A stretch of DNA of 64,000 bases, from contig NC_083656.1 of NCBI RefSeq assembly GCF_963576545.1, forward strand, positions 2,823,186-2,887,185. Direction: 5' to 3'. Source of the DNA: Limanda limanda (Eukaryota > Chordata > Actinopteri > Pleuronectiformes > Pleuronectidae). Shown here one piece after another: positions 36,721 through 51,817 of this stretch. The notes beneath the pieces were generated by a model that saw only the letters and a list, made by a program, of their open reading frames with translations, had not been told where the DNA came from and searched no databases. Position numbers and translations under genes: made by a program. How positions within the stretch are numbered: position 1 is the first letter of the stretch; every line of letters begins with the position of its first letter.

Positions 36721-39700
36721 TGTTGCTGAGTCAAAAAGATAGACATTATTCTAAGAAAAAAACAGTTGTAGCTAAGCTTATTCTAAGTATTGTCTGGCTA
36801 TCAACTTCCTGTTCCCATCCTTCTGGCTCACAGTTCGTCTGAGGAACCATCGGTAGAAAACATGTTGTTTTCAGTTAAACAGTTCACAGTTTACACTTTG
36901 TATTATGCACTATTGATTATATAGACTATACAGCTGATATTTATTCACAGGATAAAGGTAAAATATAGTCACAAGATACAGAGAAGCATAGATATCTCAA
37001 CAATATCTCAACAATATCTCAACACTGTGTCTATGTGTGTGTGTGTGTTTCCTGACTGCACACAGATCTGCGGCTCCTTCTCGGCTCAGGCCGGCGTGCA
37101 GGGACACATCAAGATGCATCACGCTCACACTAACGTCATCGGCCTCGGGGACTCCAGCGTCTGGAAGGTTCCCTTCCTGTCCCGCTCCGTCTACCTGTTC
37201 GTGGCGCCGCTGTCCTTCCCCATCATCACGCCACTGGTTGCACTGGGTGAGCGCCTCCGACGGGATCAAGAGCTGAATGGAATTCTCTCCTTCTGATCCT
37301 TTGAGTTTATTCTGTGTTTGTGATCTTCTGGTTTTGCAGGTCACCTCAAAGGTCAGTCGTTGCTGCTGATCGTCAGAACCTTGCTGATGATCTCACTGGG
37401 CCTGTACTCCCAGTACTGGCTGCTGATCCACGTCTCCGGGTTCCAGTCGGTCCCCGGCGCCCTGCTGTGCATGCTGGTCTGCAGAGCCATGTTCTCTGTG
37501 CCCTACATACACGTCAACATCTTCCAGGTGAGAAGAGCACACGCCTCAGAACCACAGACTGTAAATACATAATGATGTCTCAACTTCCTCCATGAAGTCA
37601 TCTCACGGCGATGACGTCATTTGGAGTCAGTCTCAGCTGTCAATCACAATGTTTGATTCCGTTTATATATCATCAAAAAAACGATTTAAAGCCAAACTCT
37701 TCACCCGTCATGTTCAAGTTTCTGAGAAGTTTTTTCTTTATTAGTAATAAGTTGAAAACAGAGTGAAAAGTCCTGACTGACAGCTGAGACTCGTGATTGG
37801 TTGAGAGTGTTCCGGGCGGGACCTCAGATCGTACAGACAAGTCGAGACATGTTGTCCTTATTTATTTATCAACCTCTGAATTCTGAAAGAATGAACATGT
37901 ACATTTATCTTAATCATATGTTCTTTGTGTCTTGGTCTTTTGTTGTGAATTTGTGGCCTCAGACTTTTTCTGAAGGTTCTTTGTCTGTAAAATCCTAAAA
38001 AGTGAAATCCCTGAGACGCTGTTGACCTCACGCAGATTTCTGCTTCGTCAGTTTCCTGCCAAACGACCACGAGAGCAGCTCCGGTCTCACAGACGCTGTT
38101 GAATGCAGCTTTGTGTCTGTGAATTAAAGGATAAAAAGGAACAATTCATGCATGATGTTCTCCGATGGAGTCCTGCAGGTCATTGTGCATTGTTCTGATC
38201 AAAGCGTGTGAGGGCGGATTGGAAAACAGAGGTTCTCCATGTGGAACCTGTTTGTTCTCTGCGGGGGGGGGGAGAAGTTCAGACTAAAGAACTTTCTTTA
38301 TTTCATCGTGAACTTAACGCTCCTCTGTGCTTTCTAACCTTTGGTCCTCTTTGCTCTGGAGTCTCATCTGAAAACTGTGTGTGTGTTCAAACCTTCACCA
38401 AATCAACACTGAAATTCAAGGACCTGAAATTCAAGGAAATGAAATTCAAGGACCTGAAATCCAGAGCGACGGAGCTGATTCTTTATTTAACAGTTGGATA
38501 AAATGACTTTGGCCTCATGCAGACCTTCAGGGTCTCAGGTTGTTCCTGTGAACCTGATATCTCAAGAAAGCTCTGAGGGAGATTCTTCAACTTTGGCACA
38601 AATGTTCAGATAAACTCAAAGATTAGCTGATTAGATTTCAGTTGTCAAGGTCAAAGGTCACGGTGAACTCATATAATTCTGGAGAAAACCATTCTGTGGT
38701 AATTCTAGTTAAGAAATGCAAACTAGGGCCCTATATTTTGAAATCTGTTTCTCTTACTTGTCAATAATAATATAATAGATTGAAATGTGTTAAATTATTA
38801 TTTAAGCAGGACAGTGAATCTGTAAACTGCTGAATGGACTTTGTGCTGAAACAGTTTCCTGTGATGACGATGAACTGTTTCTAATCTGCAGCACATCGGC
38901 CTCTCCATGTTCTCCCCGAACCATCGACCCAAGAGGATCTACCAGATGACCCACGGCGTCTTGAACCTGCCTCGTAACCCGGTGCTGGACTGGATCTTTG
39001 GACACTCTCTTATCAACTGCCACGTGGAGCACCACCTCTTCCCCTTCCTGTCCGACAACATGTGTCTGAAGGTAAGAAAACTGAGAAACGCACCTTATCA
39101 GCTTCCTCCTCCTGGTTTATCTCAGGCCTGATGCTCTGATACTGTTTCTATCTTCATATGTCTGTGATAAATCAACTGTATTCCTCACAGGTCCATTTAA
39201 AACAGATACTGTGGAAACACAAGCAGCTAAAAACAAACCTGAACAACCTTTGTATCCATCAATAAATATCGATTTAAGAAGATTATACTGTTATTCAACT
39301 AATCAATCAATCCATTGGTCGTTTTGGTCATTGATTTATCACTGGAGTCATTTTAAAAACAAAACATCTCAACTTTCTGATTGATGGAGCTTTTTTAATG
39401 CGAAATTGTCCTTTTGTTAACATTGTGTCATATTAAATCAAATATGTAAATCGATAATATAAATATATTCAATTGTTTTTATTTCATAGTTGTATTATAT
39501 CATATGTTTTTTAATTTCCTGTTTGAAATTTGTATAGCATTATATTTCATTGTAGTTTCAATATGTTATTAATGACTTTTCATCGTACTCATTTTTTAAA
39601 GTTTATTTCTGTGAATGAAGTGGTTTCAGAATTGTTTAATAATTTGCAAACATTATTATTTAGCCTTTTATTTTAATGGTTTATCTATTTAAATGTACTA

Positions 39701-39925
39701 TTTGGTTAGTGTTCATTTGTTTTTAATAGATTTATTCACATAATTATTTATACGGTTTGTTACGTGTCTCTGCAGGTCAAACCCGTCGTGTCCAAGTATC
39801 TGAGCGAGAAGCAGCTTCCGTACCAGCAGGACACTTACTTCTCCCGCCTCAGCATCTTCTTCCACAGGTACCAGGAGCTGATGGTGTTCGCCCCCCCCAT
39901 CACAGAGCTGGTGGGGGTGCAGTGA
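32380..39925 (+). CDS. fads6: Fatty acid desaturase 6
   Basis: Membrane-bound di-iron desaturase family member; the substrate of FADS6 is not established. Exons: 32380-32629, 35927-36093, 37066-37246, 37340-37527, 38892-39071, 39776-39925; total 1116 nt, 371 residues. The three histidine clusters of the family are present: HLASH (residues 116-120), HIKMHH (153-158) and HVEHH (306-310). Several hydrophobic segments lie between them (WFVAGVVLMGVAHAVL; YLFVAPLSFPIITPLVAL; LLIVRTLLMISLGLY). No cytochrome b5 domain is present, unlike FADS1-3. Conserved end: PPITELVGVQ. The first ATG of exon 1 is used; the N-terminal 50 residues are charged and variable. A downstream in-frame Met near MMELSRMVQ could also serve. 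Intron 1 holds a triplicated repeat block. Confidence 0.95.
32644..34538 (+). repeat. Three-fold tandem block with hairpin elements in fads6 intron 1
   Basis: Three direct copies start at 'atcatcctgcaaca' (32644-33284, 33285-33977, 33978-34538) and end at 'ggttcatggaatcg'. Each contains an inverted-repeat element bounded by TACGGAAGA and CTTCCGTA (about 32920-33099, 33549-33793, 34211-34357). The hairpin cores differ in number of 'cagaattctgag' units. A terminal TA at each side suggests a mariner-like MITE; this class is inferred. Confidence 0.85.
36438..36520 (+). repeat. 9-bp tandem repeat in fads6 intron 2
   Basis: About nine copies of 'tgaagttg(t/c)' with t/c variants. It lies between coding exons 2 and 3. 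Confidence 0.9.
36676..36719 (+). repeat. (TG)n microsatellite in fads6 intron 2
   Basis: About 22 uninterrupted TG dinucleotides. Confidence 0.95.
37545..37860. repeat. Dispersed repeat, copy 2, in fads6 intron 4
   Basis: It shares 'actgtaaata', 'agtctcagctgtcaatcac', 'ctgactgacagctgagactc' and 'gtgattggttgaga' with the copies at 3920-4420 and 47495-47835. The two halves look partly inverted. Confidence 0.5.
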
Positions 39926-41857
39926 CGGAGAGACAAACTGTTTCAGACTCTTTCAAACTGCTGCCGCTCCAAAAGCACAAGCTTCACGTTTAAGCACATC
40001 TCTGCTGACGTGAGTTTAAATCCACGACGCTGACTCGCTAGATTCACTTGGTTTGTTTTGCTGTTTGGTTTCAAACTAACATGATTTATCTTCAGTGATT
40101 TGAACGACTGTCAATCAGGAGCTGAATGAGTCAGACCACAGCTCACTGACCCGGGGTCTGTCTCATGAAGCAAGTTCAACTTCTTCAGCTTCAGTTTGAG
40201 TTACCTGGATCAACCACAACCACCAGTAACTCCAGTAACATGAAGAAACAGCTGAGCTTTGTGAGACAGGCCCTGTTTTATTATAACGACATTTAATTCT
40301 TATTAAAGTGTTAAATTAATATTTCAAATGCCATCGAACTGCAGCTATAGAACATAGACATTCAGCCTCAAGTCTTTTTTTACATTATAATAATTGTAAC
40401 ATGAACTTAATCAGGATTGTTTCTTATTTTATGGAATCGTTGTCTCGTTAAATCTAAACATCTGCTTCATTAAAGATGAAACTAAGATCCGTTGTGTTTT
40501 TGTTAAATGAGTCTTTACCATAGACTGTATATATAAAGGTCTTTACATGTACATCAGGGTGCAACGTGTTTCTACAGGAGCCCAGAGGAGACAAAATCTG
40601 AGAGAAGAACTTTGTGTTTTCACCTGAAGGCCACAGTGGGATGTGTGCAGCTGGTTGTAATATGCAACCTCACCACTAGATGTCAGCAAAATCTTACACA
40701 CGTCTCTTTTAACTGCTTTTAATTAAGATAGCACAGAAATAAATTAACTTTATCTTCAGCAGGATAAATAGATAATATATTATATAATCAATTTATTTAT
40801 AGGATAATTTAAATCATTTAAGTGTTTTACAGATTATGGGAAAAATAACAAACACAATTTCCCCCTGGGATCGATAAAGTATTTCTGATTCTGATTCAGA
40901 AACAGTAAACAGCTTTGAATGGTTGGAACCAGCTTTTGGATCCTTGCATAATGTTTTGATAATAATCTCTTTCTTTTGCCCAACACATTTCTCTGTGTTC
41001 TCCTGCATCAGTTTGTTCTCCAGGTTCAAAACCTTTAACTTCTTCTGCAGCTATGATCTGAAATAACAAAAGAAGTAGAGTCCAATCACATGTCATACAC
41101 CAGGTTATCTGGGAATAAGTGTAAAAAATAAGATGACAAAATGAAGTAAAAGTATATGACAACACACCATTGTGTTTCACAAAAGTCACATTATAAAAAC
41201 AAGTGAAAAGGAGTGTAAGCTACATGGAGGTGAGATCTCTGTCTCTTATTGGCCGAGCACACATGTGATGGGTCACATGACCACATGAGAGTAGTTCCTG
41301 CATGCTGGATGTTTTCTGTTCATATCAGATCAACGACCAGCAGGTCAACGCTCTGATAAGCAGCTCTGGTCACATGGGGGCGGAGTCTGCTCTGAGTGGT
41401 TCACTCGGCAGGAACAAGTTCGCATGTGGAAGAGGAAGTGAGGAGATGATTTCCTCACGTTTATCAGCAGAAAACAACAGAGCAAACAGACGTGAGTTGG
41501 TCAGTGTGGTGAGTAAAGTCACACGTGTCTCGACTTCACAGTTTCATGATCAAAGCATGTGTGGGAATGCAGCTCTGCACCTCCCTGTTCCTCCTCTGCA
41601 CCGCGAGCTCCACCCTCCTGCTCCTCCAGGCCCAGGCTGGGCAGGGAGTGTGTGTGTGTGTGTGGGGGGGTGTGTGTCACCGGCTGCATGTTGGAGCTGA
41701 AGGGGCGGACGACATTCAGACTGAAACTATGAGCACTGACGCTCACATCATCTAGGTGTGGCCTCTCTTCACTGAGATCCAGGAACTGGCAGAAGTGGCC
41801 GAGCCAGTTCTTCTCAGAGCAGAGCAGAGAGAACATTCAGGGAGACGCTCTGGAGAC
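39926..41857. other. Intergenic region fads6-trim16
   Basis: It contains the fads6 3' UTR and A/T-rich sequence. A retroelement tail lies near 40858-40905 ('gggatcgataaagtatttct', then a 'gattct' duplication). The region before trim16 contains (TG)n/(G)n at about 41649-41672 and is probably 5' UTR or promoter. ORFs at 41302-41755 look non-conserved. Confidence 0.5.
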
Positions 41858-44800
41858 ATGGCAGACACAGCAGCTCCCACCTCCACTCAGCAGCCCGTGG
41901 CAGCCTGCGGCCCCCCCACCTGCAGCTCCTGCCTGGGGGACAACAGTCAAGGATGTCCACAGTGTCTGAAGAGTCCGGAGAAGCCTCAGCCGGCCGAGGG
42001 TCTCCAGCAGAACGGGACAGAGACTCAGGTGAGCAAAGAGGAAACTCCAGACACCAAGACAACAGAGGAGACCAAGATCCAGGACGACCTGAAGGAGTCC
42101 GAGGTCCCCAAGAAGCTGGAGGAGGACAAGAAAGAAGCTCAGTCCGATGAGGAGAAGAAGAATGAAGCTAAAGAGCAGGTGAAGGAAGAAGAGGCCAAGG
42201 AGGAGGCCAAGGAGGAGCCCCTGGGCCCCGACGACGTGGTGTGCGACTCCTGCATCGAGAGCCCCTGCCGGGCCCTGAAGTCCTGCCTCACCTGCCTGGT
42301 GTCCTACTGCGAGGCTCACCTCCGGCCTCACCTGGAGAACCCCAAGTTCCAGAACCACCGGCTGGTGGAGCCGCTCAGGGACATCGAGAGGAGGACCTGC
42401 GAGAGCCACAAGTGGCCCCTGGAGATCTTCTGCGTGGCTGACTCCTGCTGCATCTGTCAGGACTGTGTGACCGAGGAGCACACGGGTCACAACACCGTCC
42501 CCGTGGTGGAGGCTCGCAAGCGGATAGAGGCAAGTGTTCTCACCTTCCTCTGGTTCTCTGGTTCTCTCCTCACATGTTCATACATGTAGATATGAAACGT
42601 TTTGTTCTACAGTTCAAATCCTAAACATTCCTGGTTTGAGACCCTGTGACTGTTTTTATTCTGTTCAACCAAACACTCAGATTTTCTTCTCAGATTTCCA
42701 TGTCACAGGGGAAGTTTACAGAATGCTTTGTTGGTCTGTGGAGCCCTCAGGGCTTCCCTCAAGTATTCAAACTTGTATGTTGAGAATCTCTGAGTTCTCT
42801 GTTTAAATCACTGTAGATCCAACAAGTCTGGACGAAGATTCAAAACTCTAGAGGTTTCATACTTGACTCTAGAAACGTGAACAACACTTTTAACACATTT
42901 GATAAACTAAATGAGTCAACTGAAATGGAAATGGAAAAACTCCACAATATACATTTCTATCTTATCTTTTGTTTATTCTTGATCTGTGGCAGAGGTGGAG
43001 CTCAGCTCAGTCTTAAGGACATCGAACTCCTGAGCAAATAAAAGTTTTCAGCATCAGAAGAATTAAATCTGTCTGTAAAGGTGCGATTTGTGAGTAATTT
43101 AAACTCAGACGTGATCCTGTAAACCAGATCCACATGATTTCACACACAGGAGAAGATGCTGTTTACACAGTTTATATATAGAAGTGTTAAACTGAGCAGC
43201 TTTGATGGATGATCCTCTCAGCACCAGCAGATGAAGGATGAGCTGTGTCTCTGAAATCCATCACAGTTGTTCTCACACGTCCCAAAGTTCAGCTGTGAAT
43301 TCTAAATGTGATTGAACAGTAGTTCTGACGCAGGTCACATCACGAGCTCGGCCTGTTTGATAAACGCTGGAAACTCTGGGATCTGTTTGATCGCTGTGAT
43401 GCAGAGAAAAAAGCTCCAGCTTCATTCATTCTTCTCAGTTCTTGACAGTGACCCTCAGGTTCAGGTATTCAAGTCCACATTCCTGCAGAGATCTGCTGCT
43501 TTCAGCCCCCACCTGTTATTGACACAGTGTGATGTCGCAAAACCTGACACAAGCTCCATTACAGCTGGAGAGCAAACACTGGTAGTGTCAGAGAAACTGT
43601 AAATGAGGAAAACACCACAAACAAACATGACGTGTCCCTTCTCTGTCCTGCAGAACGGTTTCTTTAAATCTCCACGAGAAAACCAGAAGGGAAATGACCC
43701 AGATCCAGTTTAAATGTAAATTCTACGCTGAGGAAATGAACTTTCATTTCTCCGACCGGTTCCCTTTCTGAGAGATTTATCTCCATATGACAGACAGCCA
43801 CAGTAAAAAACAACAAAGAAGACAATAGAGTAGAATGACTTCCTGTCCGCAGCTCAGGTTCCACTTTAGAAACACTGCTGTTGAAAAAAATTCTTTACAC
43901 AACACAAGCCTCTATTTTGTTTAATGCTCCTGTTACAAGCAAATTATCAAGACGCACAAAACCCAGGAGGTCATTTAACAACACAATCCTTTAACAACAC
44001 AATCCTTCAACAACACAATCCTCCTTACAACAGTAAAATGTTGTTCAGCATTAATCAAAATTAATAAATAATAATAATGCAGCAATTGATTTAATAAGAG
44101 TAAAAATATTAGAGATCTGAAGGAAGTCGCTGAGACAGGAAGTTGGCTTTCAGCAGCAGATCAGGTGACGTTGAGTTTGGTCACGAGATCTGAGGACGAG
44201 GAGGAAGCAGCTTCAACACAATCTCACTTATTTACTTTTCTAACCTGAAACAACAAAGAACTTTGACAGAATTAAAGCAAATTAAGTTCAGATTTTGAAG
44301 AATTTGTTGAATACAACAAACACATACATTATCTGCAAAGACATTTATACTATGATATTTAAAATATTGATATCATGTTAATAATACAAAAATAATCAAT
44401 TTCCTCTTAGATGTTTTCTTTTTTGGGACAAAACACCAAATAAACTAAATTAATAATGAATTTAACTGATGGACTAACACTTTTTTATTCATATTGTAAG
44501 AATATAATTAATACGAATTCTTTAGTCTACGATAACCATGTCGTGAAAGTTTGATTAATTTGTTTTGGCGGTTATTCAAGTAGTTTTTCATCCTTAAAAT
44601 GGATTTGATTTCCCGTCACTCAAAGGAAAAGCAACGTTCCCCCTCAGAGTCTGATCTGTGAGGAACGGTTTCCTCCTTGAGTCGCAGCTTCAGGTCCAGA
44701 GTCGCCTGGACCTGCCCGAGGAATTCACACTCCGCTCTGAAAACAAGTCAGAGCCTCGAAAACCACCAGTATCAGAATGTGAGATATCACAGAACTCACA

Positions 44801-47443
44801 TCAGAGTAGAGGAAAACTCCCAGTTCTCCTGCAGAAACACTCAGGATCAGGTTTACATTTGCTAATGCACATTCTTTCCCTCTGACATATTTTCCCCATT
44901 ACATGGTGCAGTCTGTGGTTTGAGTGAGGAGACAAGAGGAGGTCTGATCTGCCTCTTGTTGTGTTCTCAGGGGGAACTGAGGGAGAAGCAGACGGAGATG
45001 GTGAAGACGGTGACGGCTGCAGAGAACGCCATCAACAAGCTGCAGCTAAACCAAGTCTCCATAGAGGTAAACACCGAGTAACCCCCGACCTCGCCCTGCT
45101 GTGTCACATGAGTTTCACAATAAAAACATGAGTCTGCAGAGTCTATTTTTGGAAAGAGAATCCTGTGACCTCGAAGCCCTGATGTGTCAGAGCCACTCCG
45201 ACGGGACCGGTTTCCCTGAGAGAGGAAATCCTTACATAACAAAACCTGTGATCCTGTGCATTCCCGAGCGATTCATAACTTGTGTGAAGAGGAATTAAAA
45301 ATCCCTTGTCTGCAGCAATCGGTGACGGAGGTGCGAGCCGTGATCGAGAGCCAGTTCGAGGAGCTGCAGGCGGTGATGGAGAGGGCCAAGAGGGAGGTGA
45401 CGGAGATCCTGGAGGGCGAGGAGAAGCAGGCGCTGAAGCAGGCCGAGGGCATCCGGGTCCACCTGGAGCAGAGGTGCACGGACCTGAAGAAGACTCAGGC
45501 GCAGGTGGAGAAGATCTCCAAGAACAAGAACGATGTGGATTTCTTACAGGTAACGTCAGGGTTCAGGTTGTTGAGGGTTCAAATACAAATAAAGGGGATG
45601 ATACGAAATGACTGAGGCTTAAAGCAGTGATATCAGTTTATAAATGTTCTAATTAGGTATTAAAACCTTGTCTTCTAACGTCTGGACTCACTTTACATCC
45701 TCCAGTCTGTCCTCAGTGTCTCCTGCCTCCTTTTTAACACCGAGCAAAGGATCCATAACCAAATTTAATCCATTTACACTTTAATCTGTCAACTTCCTGC
45801 TGCTCATCCAAGTCCAGCTCATCTTTAACTGTTAATTAATTATATGAACAATTATAATTTTAGTCCGGCAGGAAGGAAGTGACAGAAATGTGATCTAAAT
45901 AAAAATTTGTTTGAAAAATAAGAGAAAAGAAAAACCAGTAGGACCGGTTTTCATACTTTGACGTGTTGACTAGTAAACAGGTTTAAAATGTTATCTCTGT
46001 GGTTTTAATTTAAATTCAACTCAACGAATGCTGAAGACAACCCTGCTTCTGTTTTGCAGGAGTACTCCGAGTGGAAGAAAGAAGCCCCTGACATCTCTCT
46101 GCCCGGGGTCTACATCGGCCTGATGGATCGTCTGAACTCCTTCAGCCGTGTGATCGTGGACTCCACACAGGAGCTCTGTGCCAAGATCGTGTCCTCGTAC
46201 ATAGAAAAAGTTAAAGAGACCTGCAACAACGGTGAGAGCAGCACCTCTCCAGCTGTGCAGCTCTCTGAGCTCTCGGGCCTGTTCACACATGTGGGGAATG
46301 TTCAGCCTGGGTGTCATCGCCTGACCTGACGTAACATGTGTGAAGAACTCGAGAGCGGCTTGTTTCTATCTGTGTCACACACAGAAGCAGCAGAACAACA
46401 AATACTTGTTTGTGCACATGAACGAATCCAGACTGTGAGACACTGACATATACTGATCTTCTGTTTCAGATCACATGGGAATAAAAACCACGGTTCATGC
46501 GATTATCTCAGCGCAAGAGAACAAGTCGATTCCAGATCCAAAGAAACACGCCGACTTCCTCAAGTGTAAGTGTTGAATATGTGCAACTAGAGAAATTAAG
46601 GAAGGTGGATAAACTTTGAGATTATACAGATCATCATGCACAGTTCTGACATGAGTTCAAGTCCTGAGATATCAAGAGAAAACCTTCCAGGCCTCGGGCA
46701 TGAAATCTGAATTCTTCTCTTTCTTTCTCTGTGGATTTAAACGTGTTTCTGTTCCCGTTGTTGTGACTCATCTACAAATGAAGGAACAATGCAGAGGATA
46801 TGACCCTGATCGTTGTCACTAACCTTTTTGAATTCCTCTCCCAGACGCCGCCCACGTGAGTTTCGAAGCCGTCACCGTTCACAAGTTCCTGCGTCTGACG
46901 GAGGAGAACAGGAAGGTGACGAACACCACGCCCTGGCAGCATCCGTACCCCGACGCACCTGAGCGCTTCGAGAACTGGCGGCAGGTTCTGGCCACGGAGA
47001 GCTTCTACATGGGCCGCCACTACTTCGAGGTGGACATCAGCGGCGAGGGGACGCACGTGGGCCTGACCTACAAGAGCATCGACCGCAAGGGCAGCGAGAG
47101 CAACAGCTGCATCACGGGCAACAACTTCTCCTGGTGTCTGCAGTGGAACGCTAAAACCTTCTCGGCCTGGCACAGCGGCGTGGAAACCCCCCTCAACGCG
47201 GAGAAGTTCACTCGCATCGGCGTCTACATCGACTACACGCGAGGCCTCCTGGCGTTCTACGGCGTGGAGGACACCATGACGCTCATCCACGAGTACAAGG
47301 CCGAGTTCCTGGAGCCTCTCTACCCGGCGTTCTGGTTGTCGAAGAAGGAGAACATCGTGGCCCTGGTGGCGCCCGGCGAACCGCTACGGCTCAAGAGCCC
47401 CTCCCCACCAACATCTCCTCTCAACGGATCCATGGCTTCATAA
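41858..47443 (+). CDS. trim16: Tripartite motif protein TRIM16 (RING-less B-box/coiled-coil/SPRY)
   Basis: TRIM family protein; mammalian TRIM16 acts in autophagy of damaged membranes and as a RING-less E3 ligase. Exons: 41858-42529, 44971-45066, 45316-45549, 46060-46231, 46470-46565, 46845-47443; total 1869 nt, 622 residues (human 564). The N-terminal 128 residues are Cys-containing, then Lys/Glu-rich. B-box 1 starts at residue 129 ([18 protein letters not shown]) and B-box 2 at residue 181 ([12 protein letters not shown] to EEHTGHNTV). A coiled coil covers about 225-335, and PRY-SPRY occupies the last exon ([37 protein letters not shown]). No RING is present, as in mammalian TRIM16. Exon 1 appears to end with a GC donor (ATAGAG|GCAAGT), the only choice matching the family at the junction (RIE|GELREKQ). 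Linkage to tvp23b matches human 17p12. Confidence 0.93.
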
Positions 47444-47494
47444 ACGCCCGCGGAGCAGCAGCTGGAAACCTGTTCGTCCTCAGTGAGACAAGCA

Positions 47495-47835
47495 GAGACT
47501 GTAAATAAAGATGGCCGACACGTCTCCACTGTGGGAAATCTAAGCTAAAATATCAGAGATACAGGCGCCGCCATCATGAAGTGGGGCTGATGCACACGTT
47601 CAACCAATCAGGAGTCAGTGTCAGCTGTCAATCATCACGACTCAGTCCAGTTTTATTTCATCAAATAACTGATTCAAACCAAACTGATCAGATAAGAACG
47701 AAAACGACAGAATCTTCTTTGAGGTATATTTATTTAACGTTTACTTTGATTCTTTAGTTTGGTCCGTGTGCTAACATGGAGGAGGCGGGGTTTATGAACA
47801 ATGATGGTGGTCGGCTGCAGCCGTAAATAAAGATG
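47495..47835. repeat. Dispersed repeat, copy 3, 3' of trim16
   Basis: It contains 'taaataaagatggccgac', 'acaggcgccgccatc', 'aaccaatcaggagtcagtg' and 'tcagctgtcaatca', motifs shared with 3920-4420. It ends near another 'gtaaataaagatgtcg'. The trim16 polyadenylation signal may have been supplied by this repeat (AATAAA within it), which is an inference. Confidence 0.5.
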
Positions 47836-48210
47836 TCGTCCGTCTTTAAAACAGTCTCTAGACACATGAAACGGTTGATACCAAAGAACTGTTTCATACA
47901 TTTTTAACGTCATAACAAAACAAAAACCAGCTGATTGAGTTTTCATTTTGTTTACATGCGATTATTTTTGCTGCAAAATCTTGTATAAATAATATGAAAA
48001 ACTGTTTATCTCATGTCCATTGGGGCTCGTGTCAGGTTGTGTGGGACTACTGTTACTGTTACTGTACTTTTCATTACACTGTGAATTCACAAACGCTCTT
48101 TATTTTCTGTGAAATAAATAAAACTTCATTTTCCAAGAAAAATAAATCTGCCTACTTCTTGTTTCCAGAGCATCAACACTTCACTTTGGAAACCTTTTCA
48201 GAAACAGAAA

Positions 48211-48229
48211 GATAGATAGATAGATAGAC

Positions 48230-48275
<46 letters not shown>

Positions 48276-48405
48276 AGATAAATATAAAGATAGATAGATA
48301 GAGAGATAGATAGATATATAGAGAGATAGATATATATATAGGGAGATGGATATAAAGATAGATAGATAGATAGATAGATATATAGAGATATAGATATATA
48401 AATAG
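48211..48405. repeat. Compound (GATA)n/(TA)n microsatellite
   Basis: Runs of gata, ta, gaga and gata between the trim16 3' region and tvp23b. The Tyr/Ile/Ser ORFs across it are artefacts. Confidence 0.9.
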
Positions 48406-48980
48406 ATATAATACAATTCATCTTGTTCACGCTGTATATTGTGAAATGTCCCTTTAAAGGAGTATTTCCTTATTTCTTTGTCTTTCGTGTACACAAGTAA
48501 ATAAATGTTGATCTTATCGACCTCCAGCTGTTTGGTTCTAAACACTGTTTTACCTAAACAAACATTTTTTACTATACAACATTAACAACTGCAGATGAAT
48601 TTTACTTCGTGTATTTTATACAATAACAGAACTGAATAAAATAAAGTTAAACTTAAACGTAAATAATAGAAAAATAATAGACCCACTATTTTACTGTGTG
48701 TTTCATATACTCTGTACAGTTTTAGTGATATAATTGACTATATATATATACTACAGTTCATAGAGAGTATTTTAAAGTAAATAATCTGATAGAATTATTA
48801 TAACTAATATTGATCTTAAGCCATTTAATTTGAAAAATTATTCAAACACTGAAGTAAGATAATAAAAAACTGAGCTATGGTGACGTAGCACTAGACGTGG
48901 CACGCTCTGACCATGTGACTGGCCTGTGCAGTGACGTGTGAGTATGTAGCCGGAAGCAGGAAGAGACTTCACGTTTCAAC

Positions 48981-51817
<2,837 letters not shown>

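Larger units (their letters stand above)
47444..48980. other. Intergenic region trim16-tvp23b
   Basis: It holds the trim16 3' UTR with the dispersed repeat, A/T-rich sequence, a compound microsatellite and about 80 bp of probable tvp23b 5' UTR/promoter. No additional gene is seen. Confidence 0.55.

Noticed and set aside
41302..41755. ORFs upstream of trim16 as a separate gene
   Set aside because: No domain, short, with a G/T microsatellite inside; more likely 5' UTR or promoter.
41858..42240. RING finger at the trim16 N-terminus
   Set aside because: The few Cys pairs (CSSC, CPQC) lack the His and the spacing of a RING; TRIM16 is RING-less.
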